Positions 21,846 to 30,869 of a DNA stretch of 64,000 bases are shown piece by piece (positions within the stretch are counted from its first letter, which is position 1; each line of letters starts with the position of its first letter). The stretch covers positions 41,826,095 through 41,890,094 of the forward strand of contig OZ010599.1 of NCBI GenBank assembly GCA_963932145.1, in the 5' to 3' direction. The DNA is from Acanthosepion lycidas. Its lineage: Eukaryota; Mollusca; Cephalopoda; Sepiida; Sepiidae. Below the pieces are notes generated by a model. That model was not told where the DNA came from. It worked only from the letters and a program-made list of their open reading frames with translations, and did no database searches. A program made the translations under genes and the position numbers.

Positions 21846-21912
21846 CATATATATATGTGTACATAGTAATCATCATTGCTCTTTAGTAAACATCAGTTGT
21901 GTGATGCCATTT

Positions 21913-22582
21913 ACCACTCATGCTTAAGACCACATCACATTGAAACACTGGTTCCTTGTATGATCACTGAAGTTAAGCAAAGTCGAACAGAGTCAGTACC
22001 TAAATGTGCTTGAGAATATCACATGCTGTAAACTTGGATTTGTGGGTAGTTGTTGTGGAGTGATTTCACAGTGGAGGCTTGTATTTGTACTAAATCGGTC
22101 CTGAAATAGGTTCGATGTACAAAATGTTAGGAACTTGATATAATAGGTATTACGCAGAGTAATCTTGTTATGGTCGCTGACTACTTTCGTATTTGACTAA
22201 CTGTCGACTACTGTTCTCCAACATCAACTGACCCTCGTTTCTCTTACTACTCCTACTTATATTAGGTGGAAGAGTCTATTAACTATAGAATAGGTGTGTT
22301 TCACCATAACAGTAGTGTAATGGATAATAGCTTGGAATTGTTAATCAGAGAGCCAAGTTCCAAATCCAGCTGGGTTTGTTAAATTCACTTACGAGCAAAT
22401 ACCCTTGGGAAAGGTGTGAATCCCCCTTCACCCCACTATTGGTTAATTAGTAAGACTTGTATCACTAAGCCATTATTATCTCAAAAAAATAAAAACTCTT
22501 ACAATCTAAAAATATTTTCTGGCTTTAAATAACCTGCAAATGGTTGATAAGCTGTAGAAAATGAATCAATCAATCAATTGCC
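21913..22582 (+). mobile_element. Composite 5S/tRNA SINE split by a solo LTR
   Basis: 21913-22032 resembles 5S rRNA (CATCACATTGAAACACTGGT, TGATCACTGAAGTTAAGCAA, CAGTACCTAAATGTG, GAGAATATCACATGCTGTAA). After the LTR insertion the tRNA-like head resumes (GTAGTGTAATGGATAATAGC), then TTCACTTACGAGCAAATACC, a body, and the tail CTTTAAATAACCTGCAAATG ending in an AATC simple repeat at 22566-22578. This is the most complete copy of the family and fixes its 3' end. Confidence 0.8.
22051..22311. mobile_element. Solo LTR of the mag-like element
   Basis: A 261-bp segment beginning TGTTGTGGAGTGATTTCACA and ending TTCACCATAACA, homologous along its length to the LTR at 29782-30062. It is flanked by the 5-bp direct repeat GTAGT (22046-22050, 22312-22316), as left by Ty3-type integration. 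The internal region is gone, presumably by LTR-LTR recombination. It interrupts the SINE between its 5S and tRNA parts, so it is younger than the SINE. Confidence 0.93.
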
Positions 22583-22609
22583 ACTCATGATATCTGACTG
22601 ATTTCATAT

Positions 22610-22905
22610 TTAACTAGACATAGAAAGAAAGGGAGTAAGGGAAAGTGGGAAGAAAGGACTAAGCATCCATTGTAAGACAGAATGTATGGTCATTAGCAAA
22701 AAGGACAGTCCAAGATATGATCTACAAATTGGGGACGTCAAAGTATAGAAATTTAAATATCTAGGAAGTCTTAGCAACAATACAATGGAAAATGTGACAC
22801 AGAAATCTGAAGACATTGAAATTGTCACATGTGGGACAAAAGAAATAAGATAAGGAGAAGTAAATAGAATGACAGCAGACCAACTTAGTTTTATAGTAAA
22901 CAAAA
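22610..22905 (+). mobile_element. RTE-type LINE (family C) palm-to-thumb fragment
   Basis: Frames give KKGLSIHCKTECMVISKKDS, PRYDLQIGDVK, FKYLGSLSNN, the region after the FADD box (GL-IN-KKTE-MV-SK-DSP, LQIGD, FKYLGS). Ends at an A tract near 22901. Probably the upstream portion of the copy resuming at 23246. Confidence 0.8.
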
Positions 22906-23051
22906 AAAAAAAAAGGTTTTATTTTAATTTTAGTGATTTGGTCAATGGGCTAAAAAGGAAAAAGTAAAGGTTTAACTGCAAGAAATTAAAAATACTTAAA
23001 GAAAGTAACTTCTGTCAGGAGTTGCTGGTTTCTTTGAGCATATATGTTCAG

Positions 23052-23245
23052 TCAGTGAACGGTAGTGAACCAACCATTCTGAAGAAGCCAACTTACTTAA
23101 TTTTGGCACCAACCAATGAATATGAATACCCGGATGAAGACCTTCACTTTGTAAAGTCATCCAACAACATCAAAGAGTTCTTTGAAGTCTTTAATTTAAA
23201 TGACCCCAAACTTGGAGAAGTTTCATTCATGAAAATAGATTCTAT
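23052..23245 (+). other. Exon-like coding stretch of unknown family
   Basis: An open frame carries SVNGSEPTILKKPTYLILAP, TNEYEYPDEDLHFVKSSNNI and KEFFEVFNLNDPKLGEVSFM, with acidic and aromatic composition unlike the AT-driven frames around it. A splice-acceptor-like TATATGTTCAG precedes 23052 and a donor-like GTAAAGT lies at about 23149. It sits between two RTE fragments and its frame then fuses into the RTE frame at NRISKDAFQK. I do not recognise the protein. It may be a captured host exon, part of an unusual RTE subfamily, or chance. Confidence 0.35.
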
Positions 23246-23762
23246 TAACAGAATATCAAAAGATGCCTTCCAAAAACTAAACAAAAGAAACAAGAAAACT
23301 TCAAGAGAAACAAAGATAATATTGCTCAACTGTTATATAAAATCAATCCTCCTAAATGGTAGTGAATACTGGACAATCTCTTTGCAGAGGAGACAACTCA
23401 GCTGTGGTTCTACAGAAGAATACTTAGAATACCATGGATGGAACATATGAGCAATGAGGAAGTTTAAGGAAAACAGGGACAAAAAGGACACCTCTGCTTA
23501 GGAACAGAAAGAAACAGTTACATTTCTGGGAACATAATGAGGAAAGAGGGTTCAGAGAATTTGACACTCACAGGACATATTGAAGGCAAGATGGGGAGTA
23601 TAAACAGCAAGTAACATCTCAATAAGTAATAAATAGCAGAACATGGACTGGAAGTGATAGCAAGGGAACAAACATTTCTTAGAGCTACAAAGGATAGGAA
23701 GTTGTGGAGAGCCATGATCACCTACGTCCTGAAGAGGCACACAACACATGAAAGAAGAAGAT
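23246..23762 (+). mobile_element. RTE-type LINE (family C) C-terminus and 3' end
   Basis: Reads ISKDAFQKLNKRNKKTSRET, LLNCYIKSILLNGSEYWTIS, then frames with GHNEERGFREFDTHRTY-like and KDRKLWRAMITYVLKRHTTH endings. Covers thumb to stop, with frameshifts near 23400 and 23460. The end (CCTACGTCCTGAAG) is shared with the next copy. Confidence 0.85.
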
Positions 23763-23819
23763 TTATATATTGATCAGTACCATTGTAGAAAATGGAAACA
23801 AAAAGTAAACTAATATTTA

Positions 23820-24080
23820 ACATTAGGAAGTGATGGCTGAGGCATACAATGAGGAAGGAGGGCTTGGAAAATCTGATACGCACAGGATAGATTGAAGGCA
23901 AGAGGGACAGAGGAAAACAATGCATAACATACTTAATGAGCTTGAGTAAATGGATGGTAGAACAGGGATTAGGAGAAATAACAGAAAGACAAAGTTTATT
24001 AAGAGCTACAAGGGACAGGAAGTTGCGGAGAGCTCTGATCGCCTACGTCCTGAGGGGACATGGTACATAAAGGAAAAGAC
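23820..24080 (+). mobile_element. RTE-type LINE (family C) 3' end, second tandem copy
   Basis: Repeats the last segment of the preceding element: CAATGAGGAAGGAGGGCTTGG, GATTGAAGGCAAGAGGGACA, AGAGCTACAAGGGACAGGAA, CGCCTACGTCCTGAGGGGAC. Two 3' ends 320 bp apart suggest independent insertions in one orientation or a local duplication. Confidence 0.8.
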
Positions 24081-24273
24081 TTCTATTTAGAATTAGTGTA
24101 ATATCAACATGCTCTGTGAAAAGTTTCACATACACACACAAAAAACACAGACATATACATATATAAATATACATAGTCATCATCTGCGTATTTCTTCATT
24201 TTCATACAATAAACATTTGTTTTAATATATTAGTATATATTAATATATACTTTTGGAATGTTCATTTTTTTAA

Positions 24274-24897
24274 AGCCATAATAAGATTTTGTACCCACTC
24301 TGCTCCAACAGATTATTTAAGTATGAAGCTTTATTTATTTCTCTTTTGGAGTGTGATTTACACCTTATGTAGGAAAGTAGGTACATATTATGGTATTAAT
24401 ATATATGAGATTAAAGAATCAATTAGTTTTAAAGCCATAATAATATTTTGTACCCACTCTGCTTCAACATATTATTTAAGTATGAAGCTTTATTTATTTC
24501 TCTTTTGGAGTGTGATGCACACCTTATGTAGGAAGGTAGGTACATATTATGGTATTAATATATATGAGATTAAAGAATCAATTAGTTTAAAGCCATAATA
24601 AGATTTTGTACCCACTCTGCTCCAACAGATTATTTAAGTATGAAGCTTTATTTATTTCTCTTTTGGAGTGTGATGCACACCTTATGTAGGAAGGTAGGTA
24701 CATATTATGGTATTAATATATATGAGATTAAAGAATCAATTAGTTTTAATGCCATAATAAGATTTTGTACCCACTCTGCTCCAACAGATTATTTAAGTAT
24801 GAAGCTTTATTTATTTCTCTTTTGGAACGTGATGCACACCTTATGTAGGAAAGTAGGTACATATTATGGTATTAATATATATGAGATTAAAGAATCA
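24274..24897 (+). repeat. 159-bp tandem repeat, about four copies
   Basis: Units start at AAGCCATAATAAGATTTTG and include ATGAAGCTTTATTTATTTCT and a TATATGAGATTAAAGAATCA end. The anchor ATGAAGC recurs at 24323, 24482, 24640 and 24799. Copies differ by only a few bases. A 159-bp period keeps one frame (MKLYLFLFWS repeats), but a one-base deletion in unit 2 breaks it and the composition gives no sign of selection. Confidence 0.93.
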
Positions 24898-24929
24898 AGG
24901 CTGGTCCCAAATGACCAACAAATTAAGAC

Positions 24930-25840
24930 ATTACCTTTTTATGTTCTCATTCCTCTTTTTTCACACTTCTTTTTCATCTTCTTTCTTTTTACTTTTTCCG
25001 CTCTTTTTTATAACTCCTTTTTCCTCCACTCTCATTCCATCTTTTTTTTTCTGCACACCTTTTCTACTTTTTCTTTTATTTTTCATATCCACCCCAGGAT
25101 AGAGAGAGAGAGAGAGAGAGAGAAATATTTACATTTCAGTATTAAATAAACCGTAGGAATTGATATGCTGCTAAACAACCAACCATTCTCTCTCTCACAC
25201 TCTCTTTCTCTCTCTCAAACTTTACTCTGTCATGTCTCCATTTTTTACTGGTTCTCTTCTATTCTCTTTAAATACCTAACACAATTTATGGTTACTCTTC
25301 AACAAAAATGGAACATCACTTTGTTTTACCCAGAGAATAAAAATGTTAACTACATAAAAGGGTTTGGAGATCTGAAAAACTTCATTAAAACTAGATAATT
25401 TATACAGAAACCTGCTTTTTACATCAGAGATGCTATTAGGCTATGAGTTTTCTTTGAAAAAATGTTAGCTCTGTAACTAGGGTCATTGTTTGAAAGATGT
25501 CATAAAACCAAATTTATTCTTCTTCCTATTTTCTCTTTCTTTTTTATCTGCTTACTTTTACCATTTCTCTTCTACTATTTTTTTTCTTAACACTCCCTTC
25601 ATTTCAATCTTCTCATTAAAATCTTTTCTCTTACCTTCTCTTTCTCCAAGTTCCTTCCTCTTCTTGTCTTTCTATTTGTCTCTAAAATTCATTCTTACTT
25701 TCTTACATTTTTGTCTTTTCCAATTTCCTTATCCTTAATTCTCTTTCTCACTTTTCTTTATCTCTCTTCTGTACACTCTTTCAGATTCTTCACTTTCTTT
25801 TTCCAAACTAGCCTTTCTTTTTCTCTTTAGAAACCTCCTT
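24930..25840 (+). repeat. Pyrimidine-rich tracts and (GA)n
   Basis: 24930-25090 and 25500-25835 are almost wholly T and C with TCTTTTTC and CTTTCT motifs; a GA dinucleotide run lies at 25099-25122 and a (CT)n at 25187-25219. Long polypyrimidine/polypurine tracts of this type can form triplexes. The hydrophobic frames over them follow from composition. Confidence 0.7.
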
Positions 25841-26239
25841 AAACTCCTCAGTGAAATCATTAAAGACAGTCATTTCCCTTTGAAGATCGTGCATGCTGTG
25901 AATACACATGAAGTGCTCCCACTAATTACCTCCCCTTATGAACCTTTAATTAAATGTTCTAACATCTTTCATTATAAGAATGATTCCATTTATACTTCTG
26001 CATCACCAGATCTCTGTTAGAAGCTATTACTTAAAAGTAACAAATACTAGAAAAATAAAAGTAAGCTACTCAATGCAATTCCAACATTTTTATATTAAAA
26101 CAGAAATTATAATTCTCAGGCTTCTCTATAGATAAAATTTAATGAATCTGATTTTCTCAAATACATTTTTAAAAAGGGTAGCAGCATGCATGCATGACTA
26201 ATACTGATCAAAATTCAGAATAAAGGAGAAGGGTGTTGC

Positions 26240-26345
26240 TAGTGCCTGATTTATATATGGGCTGTAGCCCAGGAGTCCCAAGACTAGAAGAGCACTTGGC
26301 GTCCTCTCTAGTCTTGGGCCCCTGATAAAACAAAAAAAAAATAAA
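26240..26345 (+). repeat. Hairpin near an A-tailed repeat end
   Basis: CCCAAGACTAGA (26277-26288) pairs perfectly with TCTAGTCTTGGG (26307-26318) over an 18-nt loop, and an A-rich run follows at 26330-26342. The arrangement resembles the 3' end of a retroposed sequence; no second copy in the window. Confidence 0.5.
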
Positions 26346-26439
26346 AATATAAGAACAGAGGAGATTTGTTTATTCTCAAATTTAGTGAACTAATTTGAAA
26401 CAATTTAGAGTATTTTGGCCACTCTAGTTGGTGTGGGTC

Positions 26440-27010
26440 CTTTAAATTCCTTCTAGATCCCTTCATACTAACACAGGTGTCCCCCAAGGCTCTATTCTCA
26501 GTCTCACTTTGTTTTCATTAACGACCTTCCCAATGGCTTCATCTCTGAACTTTGTATCTATGCTGATGATGCAACCATTTACTCTTCTCTGAATAGTAAG
26601 TCTGATCAATCCAATAAGGCAGCTAATGTCCTAAATGACCTTCAATCTGTTGTTATCTGGGACAAAGAATGGCTTGTTAATTTTAACACCTCAAAAACAA
26701 AACTACTCTCTATTAATCATCTGAGAAACCCCTTTCTGTCTTCCATCAGCACAGTTGATGCTAACCTCCAAGAGAGTGACTCATTGTGTCTTCTCGGGCT
26801 AACATTCTCAGCTGACATGAAATGGAAAACTATATTGAATATTGCTAGGTCAGCTGCTAAGAAAATTGGTTCACTATGTCATGCTAGACAATTTTTCTCT
26901 CCAGAATCTATATCTATGTCTACCATCTACCCATATGCTACATATGGTCCGGTGCTCCTTCTATATGTCTACAGATCCTTGATAAAATCCAAAGAAGATG
27001 GTTAAAAGTA
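26440..27010 (+). mobile_element. LINE family A (CR1/Jockey-like) fragment with YADD box
   Basis: Reads TGVPQGSILS (26484-26513), FINDLPNGFISELCIYADDA (YADD at about 26557-26568), ATIYSSLNSKSDQS, WDKEWLVNFNTSKTKL, LGLTFSADMKWK, ARSAAKKIGSLCHARQFFSP, PYATYGPVL. Continues collinearly with 8515-9312, extending the family upstream to the catalytic palm. Frameshifts occur after SILS and near 26830. Lacks endonuclease and 3' end; truncated at 27010 by unrelated sequence. Confidence 0.9.
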
Positions 27011-27421
27011 CTTGGAATATTACACACAATTTCGGCAAGTTCCTTTACAAATTTCAACAAATGACTAATTTGACACCAGTAGAAATTCGAAAAAAGGCTC
27101 AACAGACATTACTTTTCCACTTTATTTAAAAAATATATTTAAAAACAGGAAGGTTGCATAAATACACTATATTAAAGATATAGATCTACACACACACACA
27201 TATATATATATGCGTTTGTGTGTGTGTGTGGAGATGATGAAACAAAGTGCAAAAGTTTATAAATGATGCATTTGCTGATGTCTGTTAATCTCAGATTCTT
27301 CAGCTCAGAATCAAAGACTAAACTGTGTATATGAAAATTTTGAGGACAGGAGCGGCAATAAATTAAATTTTCTTATCAAATCTGACAACCATAAACCAGA
27401 AAATGTTTGTTTATTTGATTT

Positions 27422-27453
<32 letters not shown>

Positions 27454-27490
27454 AATTTAGGAGACAATTCTTGGTTTCAACATATATATT

Positions 27491-27524
<34 letters not shown>

Positions 27525-27526
27525 TC
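27011..27526. other. Spacer with CA/TA/GA microsatellites
   Basis: Simple repeats at 27189-27228 (CA, TA, TG), 27422-27446 (TA) and 27490-27524 (TA then GA). No gene seen. Confidence 0.7.
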
Positions 27527-27592
27527 AGCCAATACCTTGGTTTCAACATTTTGGTATCTTCAAGTTGAAACCAAGGTAACAGAATTGGCTGA
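27527..27592. repeat. Imperfect inverted repeat
   Basis: AGCCAATACCTTGGTTTCAA and GTTGAAACCAAGGTAACAG... pair over about 20 bp each side, with a loop containing TTTTGGTATCTTCA. TTGAAGAT followed by GTTGAAACC on the minus strand loosely recalls the hammerhead-like block at 5427, but the first core base is changed. Confidence 0.55.
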
Positions 27593-27649
27593 GATCCTAA
27601 TTTTTATACTTAAAAACTTTACATGTTAAATTTTTTTTCCTAAGTGTAT

Positions 27650-27735
27650 GAATTTGAATACCTTGTCGCCAAGTGTGTTATGGTGAACGAAAGTTTTTCT
27701 TCCTCCATATGAGTTCGAATCCTCGTCGCCAAGTG
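27650..27735 (-). promoter_or_regulatory. Second primer-binding site and leader start
   Basis: 27717-27731 reads GAATCCTCGTCGCCA on the plus strand, whose complement starts TGGCGACGAGGAT. This matches the last 13 bases, including CCA, of an animal tRNA-Ser(GCT) 3' end as I recall it. A second, diverged CTTGTCGCCAAGTGTGTTAT copy precedes it at 27662. Confidence 0.7.
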
Positions 27736-27840
27736 TGTTGTGGAGTGGTTTCACAGTGGAGGCTTGTATTTGTACTAAGTCGGTCCTAAAATAGGTTCGA
27801 CGTACGAAATGTTAGGAACTTGATATAATAGGTAATAACA
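27736..27840 (-). mobile_element. Partial LTR fused to protease
   Basis: Matches the first 105 plus-strand bases of the LTR at 29782 (TGTTGTGGAGTGGTTTCACA to ATAATAGGTAAT), then diverges at the protease junction. The protease frame reads into it. Confidence 0.85.
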
Positions 27841-28140
27841 GAAAGAATTTATTGGTAGATCCCATAATTGAAATTCTGTTATCCAATTCATACCAAGTAT
27901 GTTCGTGGTATTTTCTATGACAAATAGTTTAGCTTTTTGCGTTTTTTCATTTAATGTGACGTTTGTAACAAATTCTCCAATAAATTGTATTTTTTCTCCC
28001 ATCACTGACCTCGTGATTTTATTTGTCTTGATTAAAGTTGGTTTCCCCAACTTCTTCCATGTATGCAAATTTATGATAGATAGGTCGGAACCAGTGTCGA
28101 GTTGCATTTTTATTTTTTTATTACTTATTTCAATGGTACA
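27840..28140 (-). pseudogene. Retrotransposon aspartic protease
   Basis: Minus-strand frame contains LDTGSDLSIINLHTWKKLGK, then GEKIQFIGEFVTNVTLN, KAKLFVIENTTNILGMNWI and WDLPINSFC. DTGSD is the catalytic loop and ILGMNW corresponds to the conserved (I/L)LG-DW near the protease C-terminus of mag-type Ty3 elements. A typical such domain is followed by reverse transcriptase; here sequence changes to LTR at about 27840. The listed Met 28107 is not necessarily the start, since the protease belongs to a polyprotein. Confidence 0.85.
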
Positions 28141-28189
28141 AATTTTCTGGTTATTCCATCGTTCACCTCGTCGGACTTTAATTTTCTTA

Positions 28190-29099
28190 TTTTATTGTCT
28201 TTATTTTTTGACCTGCAGTGCAAACTTTTATGACCAACTCTTTTACAGTTGAAACATTTTTTATTTCTAAAATTTCAATATCTGTACCAGCGAAGTTCAC
28301 CGCAAGCAAAACATGGCTTTGGGAGTTTTTGTTTATTTTTCTCTGGTATTTCACTTTTTGTTTGATAATCCGCAATTTTAGAATTCTTTTTGGTAGACTG
28401 ACTTTCTTTTTTGTAGCGTATTTTCCTTACATGTGAAACGCCAGACTGTTCTATCTTTTTTGAATCTTTCTTTATGCTAACATATTTTGTGCAGTCTTCT
28501 GCCAACTTCTGTATCAAAATCCTTGGTTCGTTTTCTAATTTTGACAGCACTAATTTTCTCAACTCTGCATCTCTTTCTGATACCAGCCCTTGAACAAACA
28601 CTAAGCACTTAAAATTGTCAGCGCTTAACTCTGCTAGCTTGAATTCTTCACAATGCTTATTCACATTGGCTGCGTACGTTATATAGTCTTGTTCGTCATC
28701 TTTCATCAGATTCAAACATTTCCACCTCTTGTGAAACAAAGATGTCTTTTTACTAAATAATTCACTTAATATATTTACCACCTTAGTAAATGTCAACTCG
28801 CTAATTTTTTTTGGTAAAATGTAGTTTATCAATTTGTTATGCTCAGCAGTTCCTAAATTGCTTAAAAGAAGCCTAACCTTCTTTCCTTCAGACCACGAGT
28901 GACAGTCCTCGTTATACACATCTGTATATTTTTTATAATACTCTTCAAAAGTTATCTCTTTATCTGGACTGTACATGAATATTTCAATTGAATTCCATAT
29001 TGTATTCTCTGGGAAAGAATCATTTTGTAGATTTTTCTCTTTCCTCTTCTCAGTTATTTCCAGAATTTGGTTTTGAAACTCCTTATGCATCTGTTCCAT
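28190..29099 (-). pseudogene. Retrotransposon gag (mag-like), nucleocapsid broken
   Basis: A 274-residue frame from Met 29099 includes FEEYYKKYTDVY, KVRLLLSNLGTAEHNKLINY, KKTSLFHKRWKCLNLMKDDE, FKLAELSADNFKCLVFVQGL and a first knuckle start KPCFACGE. This is the capsid-like region of K02A2.6-type Ty3/mag elements. A TGA at about 28275 interrupts the first knuckle where a Cys is expected; the same frame then gives an intact second knuckle CFNCKRVGHKSLHC (CX2CX4HX4C). Translation would stop before the nucleocapsid is complete. Confidence 0.88.
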
Positions 29100-29439
29100 T
29101 TCTCATTGAAACTGCATTTGTCTATTAAAAGTTTCCCCCTGTAGCTGCATCTGGAATGTTTTCTGTTGCTCTAATATTGTCATCTGTTGTTCCGTCTGGA
29201 ACTTAAAAAATTCCTGGAATATATTATTGCATTCCTCCATCTTCGCAAAAGTTTACACAATGCTTAAATATTGTAGAGGGGGGTCCTACGAATTTGCAAC
29301 TCATGACCTATTTGAGAAAACTGTCTTATCGAGAAAAAAATTCTTTTCTCAGTTGAGAATATGACTGATTTTTTTTGTCACTAAGTTGACGTCTTGTCTT
29401 TCGAAAAAACTTTGCCAATTTTTTTTTTTTTTTTAAATG

Positions 29440-29781
29440 TGAATCCGAGATTTTGTCGCTGAAATAATTTTGATGAGCAAATTTTTTCTTTTTCCTCCAT
29501 ATGAGTACAGATTTTGTCACCAAATGTTGTGGCGAGCAAAAAAATTTTTTTCCTCTTCCACTGTATGAATCCAAATTCCTCATGGCCATGTTTGTTATGG
29601 TGGGTGAATTTTTTTTTTCTCTTCCACCATATGAATCCAAATACTTCGTCACCAAGTGTGTTATGGCAAGCAAAATTTTTTTTCTTCCACCGTATGAATT
29701 TGAATACCTCGTCGCCAAGTGTGTTATAGCGAACGAAAGTTTTTCTTCCTCCGTGTGAGTTTGAATCCTCATCGCCAAGTG
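29440..29781 (-). repeat. Leader repeats containing primer-site-like motifs
   Basis: About five to six imperfect units spaced 60-67 bp. Each has a (T)n-CTTCCACC-ATGAAT-like segment followed by a TCGTCGCCAAGTGTGTTATG-like motif (near 29511, 29578, 29645, 29708, 29768). The motif in each unit is a variant of the primer-binding site. Minus-strand frames stay open across the units (NTLGDEVF repeats). Confidence 0.8.
29763..29777 (-). promoter_or_regulatory. Primer-binding site, tRNA-Ser type
   Basis: Four bases inside the LTR; minus strand TGGCGATGAGGATTC. One change from the copy at 27717, which fits the tRNA-Ser(GCT) 3' terminus better. Marks the 5' side of the element. Confidence 0.72.
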
Positions 29782-30062
29782 TGTTGTGGAGTGGTTTCAC
29801 AGTGGAGGCTTGTATTTGTACTAAGTTGGTTCTAAAATAGGTTTGACTTACAAAACATTAGGAACTTGATATAATAGGTAATGACGCAGAGAAATCTAGT
29901 TGTGGTCACTGATACTTTAGTATCTGACTAACGGTCATTCGGCATCGACTGACTGACGCACACACTGAGCGACTCCCCGATTGACTTGTTACTCTTACTA
30001 CCCCTACTTATTATAGGTGGGAGAGTCTATTAACTATAGAATAGGTGTGTTCCACTATAACA
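29782..30062 (-). mobile_element. 5' LTR of the mag-like element
   Basis: 281 bp, TGTTGTGGAG...CACTATAACA on the plus strand, homologous to the solo LTR at 22051-22311 and the partial LTR at 27736. TG/CA ends in both directions. In the gag direction it starts TGTTATAGTGGAACACACC. Confidence 0.9.
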
Positions 30063-30175
30063 ATATATATATATATTTAATATATTTTCTCTTTATACAT
30101 TCTTTTAATATATTAAAATAATGCATAAACAGAAAATATATTAAATAATTGTCAGACTTAATCCATTTCATAATA

Positions 30176-30222
30176 CAGATAGATAGATAGATAGTTAGAT
30201 AGATAGATAGATAGATAGATAC
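30176..30222 (+). repeat. (GATA)n microsatellite
   Basis: About eleven AGAT units with one GTTAG interruption. Confidence 0.93.
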
Positions 30223-30869
30223 AGATATTAGAGCCATTGGTATCCGTTGTATTTTAAATCAGCCCACTGAAACCAGAAAGTATTTTTTTTGTTTTTTGCC
30301 ATGGCTTTTGCTAATTTATAGGGTTCATTGTTTAACTCTGATACTACAATGTAGCTCCCGACAAATAAATATCCTATGTTAGTATATGTATATGTATATG
30401 TGCACACATAATGAAAAACAGAGAAAGTACACCTTTGCATGTGTTTTTTTTTTTTGCTAATATTCACCTAATCCAATACAAGATCAACTCAAGGTAGAGG
30501 GTTACGGTGTGGAGTTATATTAGCATAGGAAAGGACCAACATTACGAATATAGAGCTGATGTAAACTTTAAAAAGAACCAGAAACTCAATCCTAAACAGG
30601 AAACAAGGGATAAACCCCTACTCCTGTTTAAAAGACTGGGAGAAGTGTGAACTGGTTGATAAGCGAACTTATTTACTCACTTTTTGTAAAAAAATAAAAT
30701 AAACATATATACAATATTTTGAAAGTTTGTCAAGTTTTTTCACTGATATTTTTATCAAATGGAATGGCCATGTCTATGATATTATTATTATTATTACTGT
30801 ATTAGAGCAGCATGCCAACAAAGCCCAATATATCACTCATTGTTAAGGGTATACCAGGCATATATGTTA
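30223..30869. other. Spacer with a repeat shared with 40.8 kb
   Basis: 30560-30680 (CTAAACAGGAAACAAG, TTTAAAAGACTGGGAGAAGTGTGAAC) matches the reverse complement of 40780-40880 and resembles 41100-41150, so it is dispersed. The rest shows nothing. Confidence 0.5.

Larger units (their letters stand above)
27650..30062 (-). mobile_element. Ty3/mag-like LTR retrotransposon, rearranged and pol-deleted
   Basis: Minus-strand order: LTR (30062-29782), primer-binding site, repeated leader, gag, zinc knuckles, protease, then an abrupt join at about 27840 to the inner part of a second LTR (27840-27736) followed by another primer-site/leader start (27735-27650). Reverse transcriptase, RNase H and integrase are absent. 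The second LTR and leader show that two elements once stood in tandem and that a deletion fused protease of one to the LTR of the next. Non-autonomous and broken. Confidence 0.85.

Noticed and set aside
24930-25840. Membrane-protein genes suggested by F/L/S-rich frames
   Set aside because: The frames lie in polypyrimidine tracts and have no starts, homology cues or conserved features.
27527-27592. A third hammerhead motif
   Set aside because: TTGAAGA replaces the CUGANGA core and helices do not pair convincingly; only the inverted repeat is reported.
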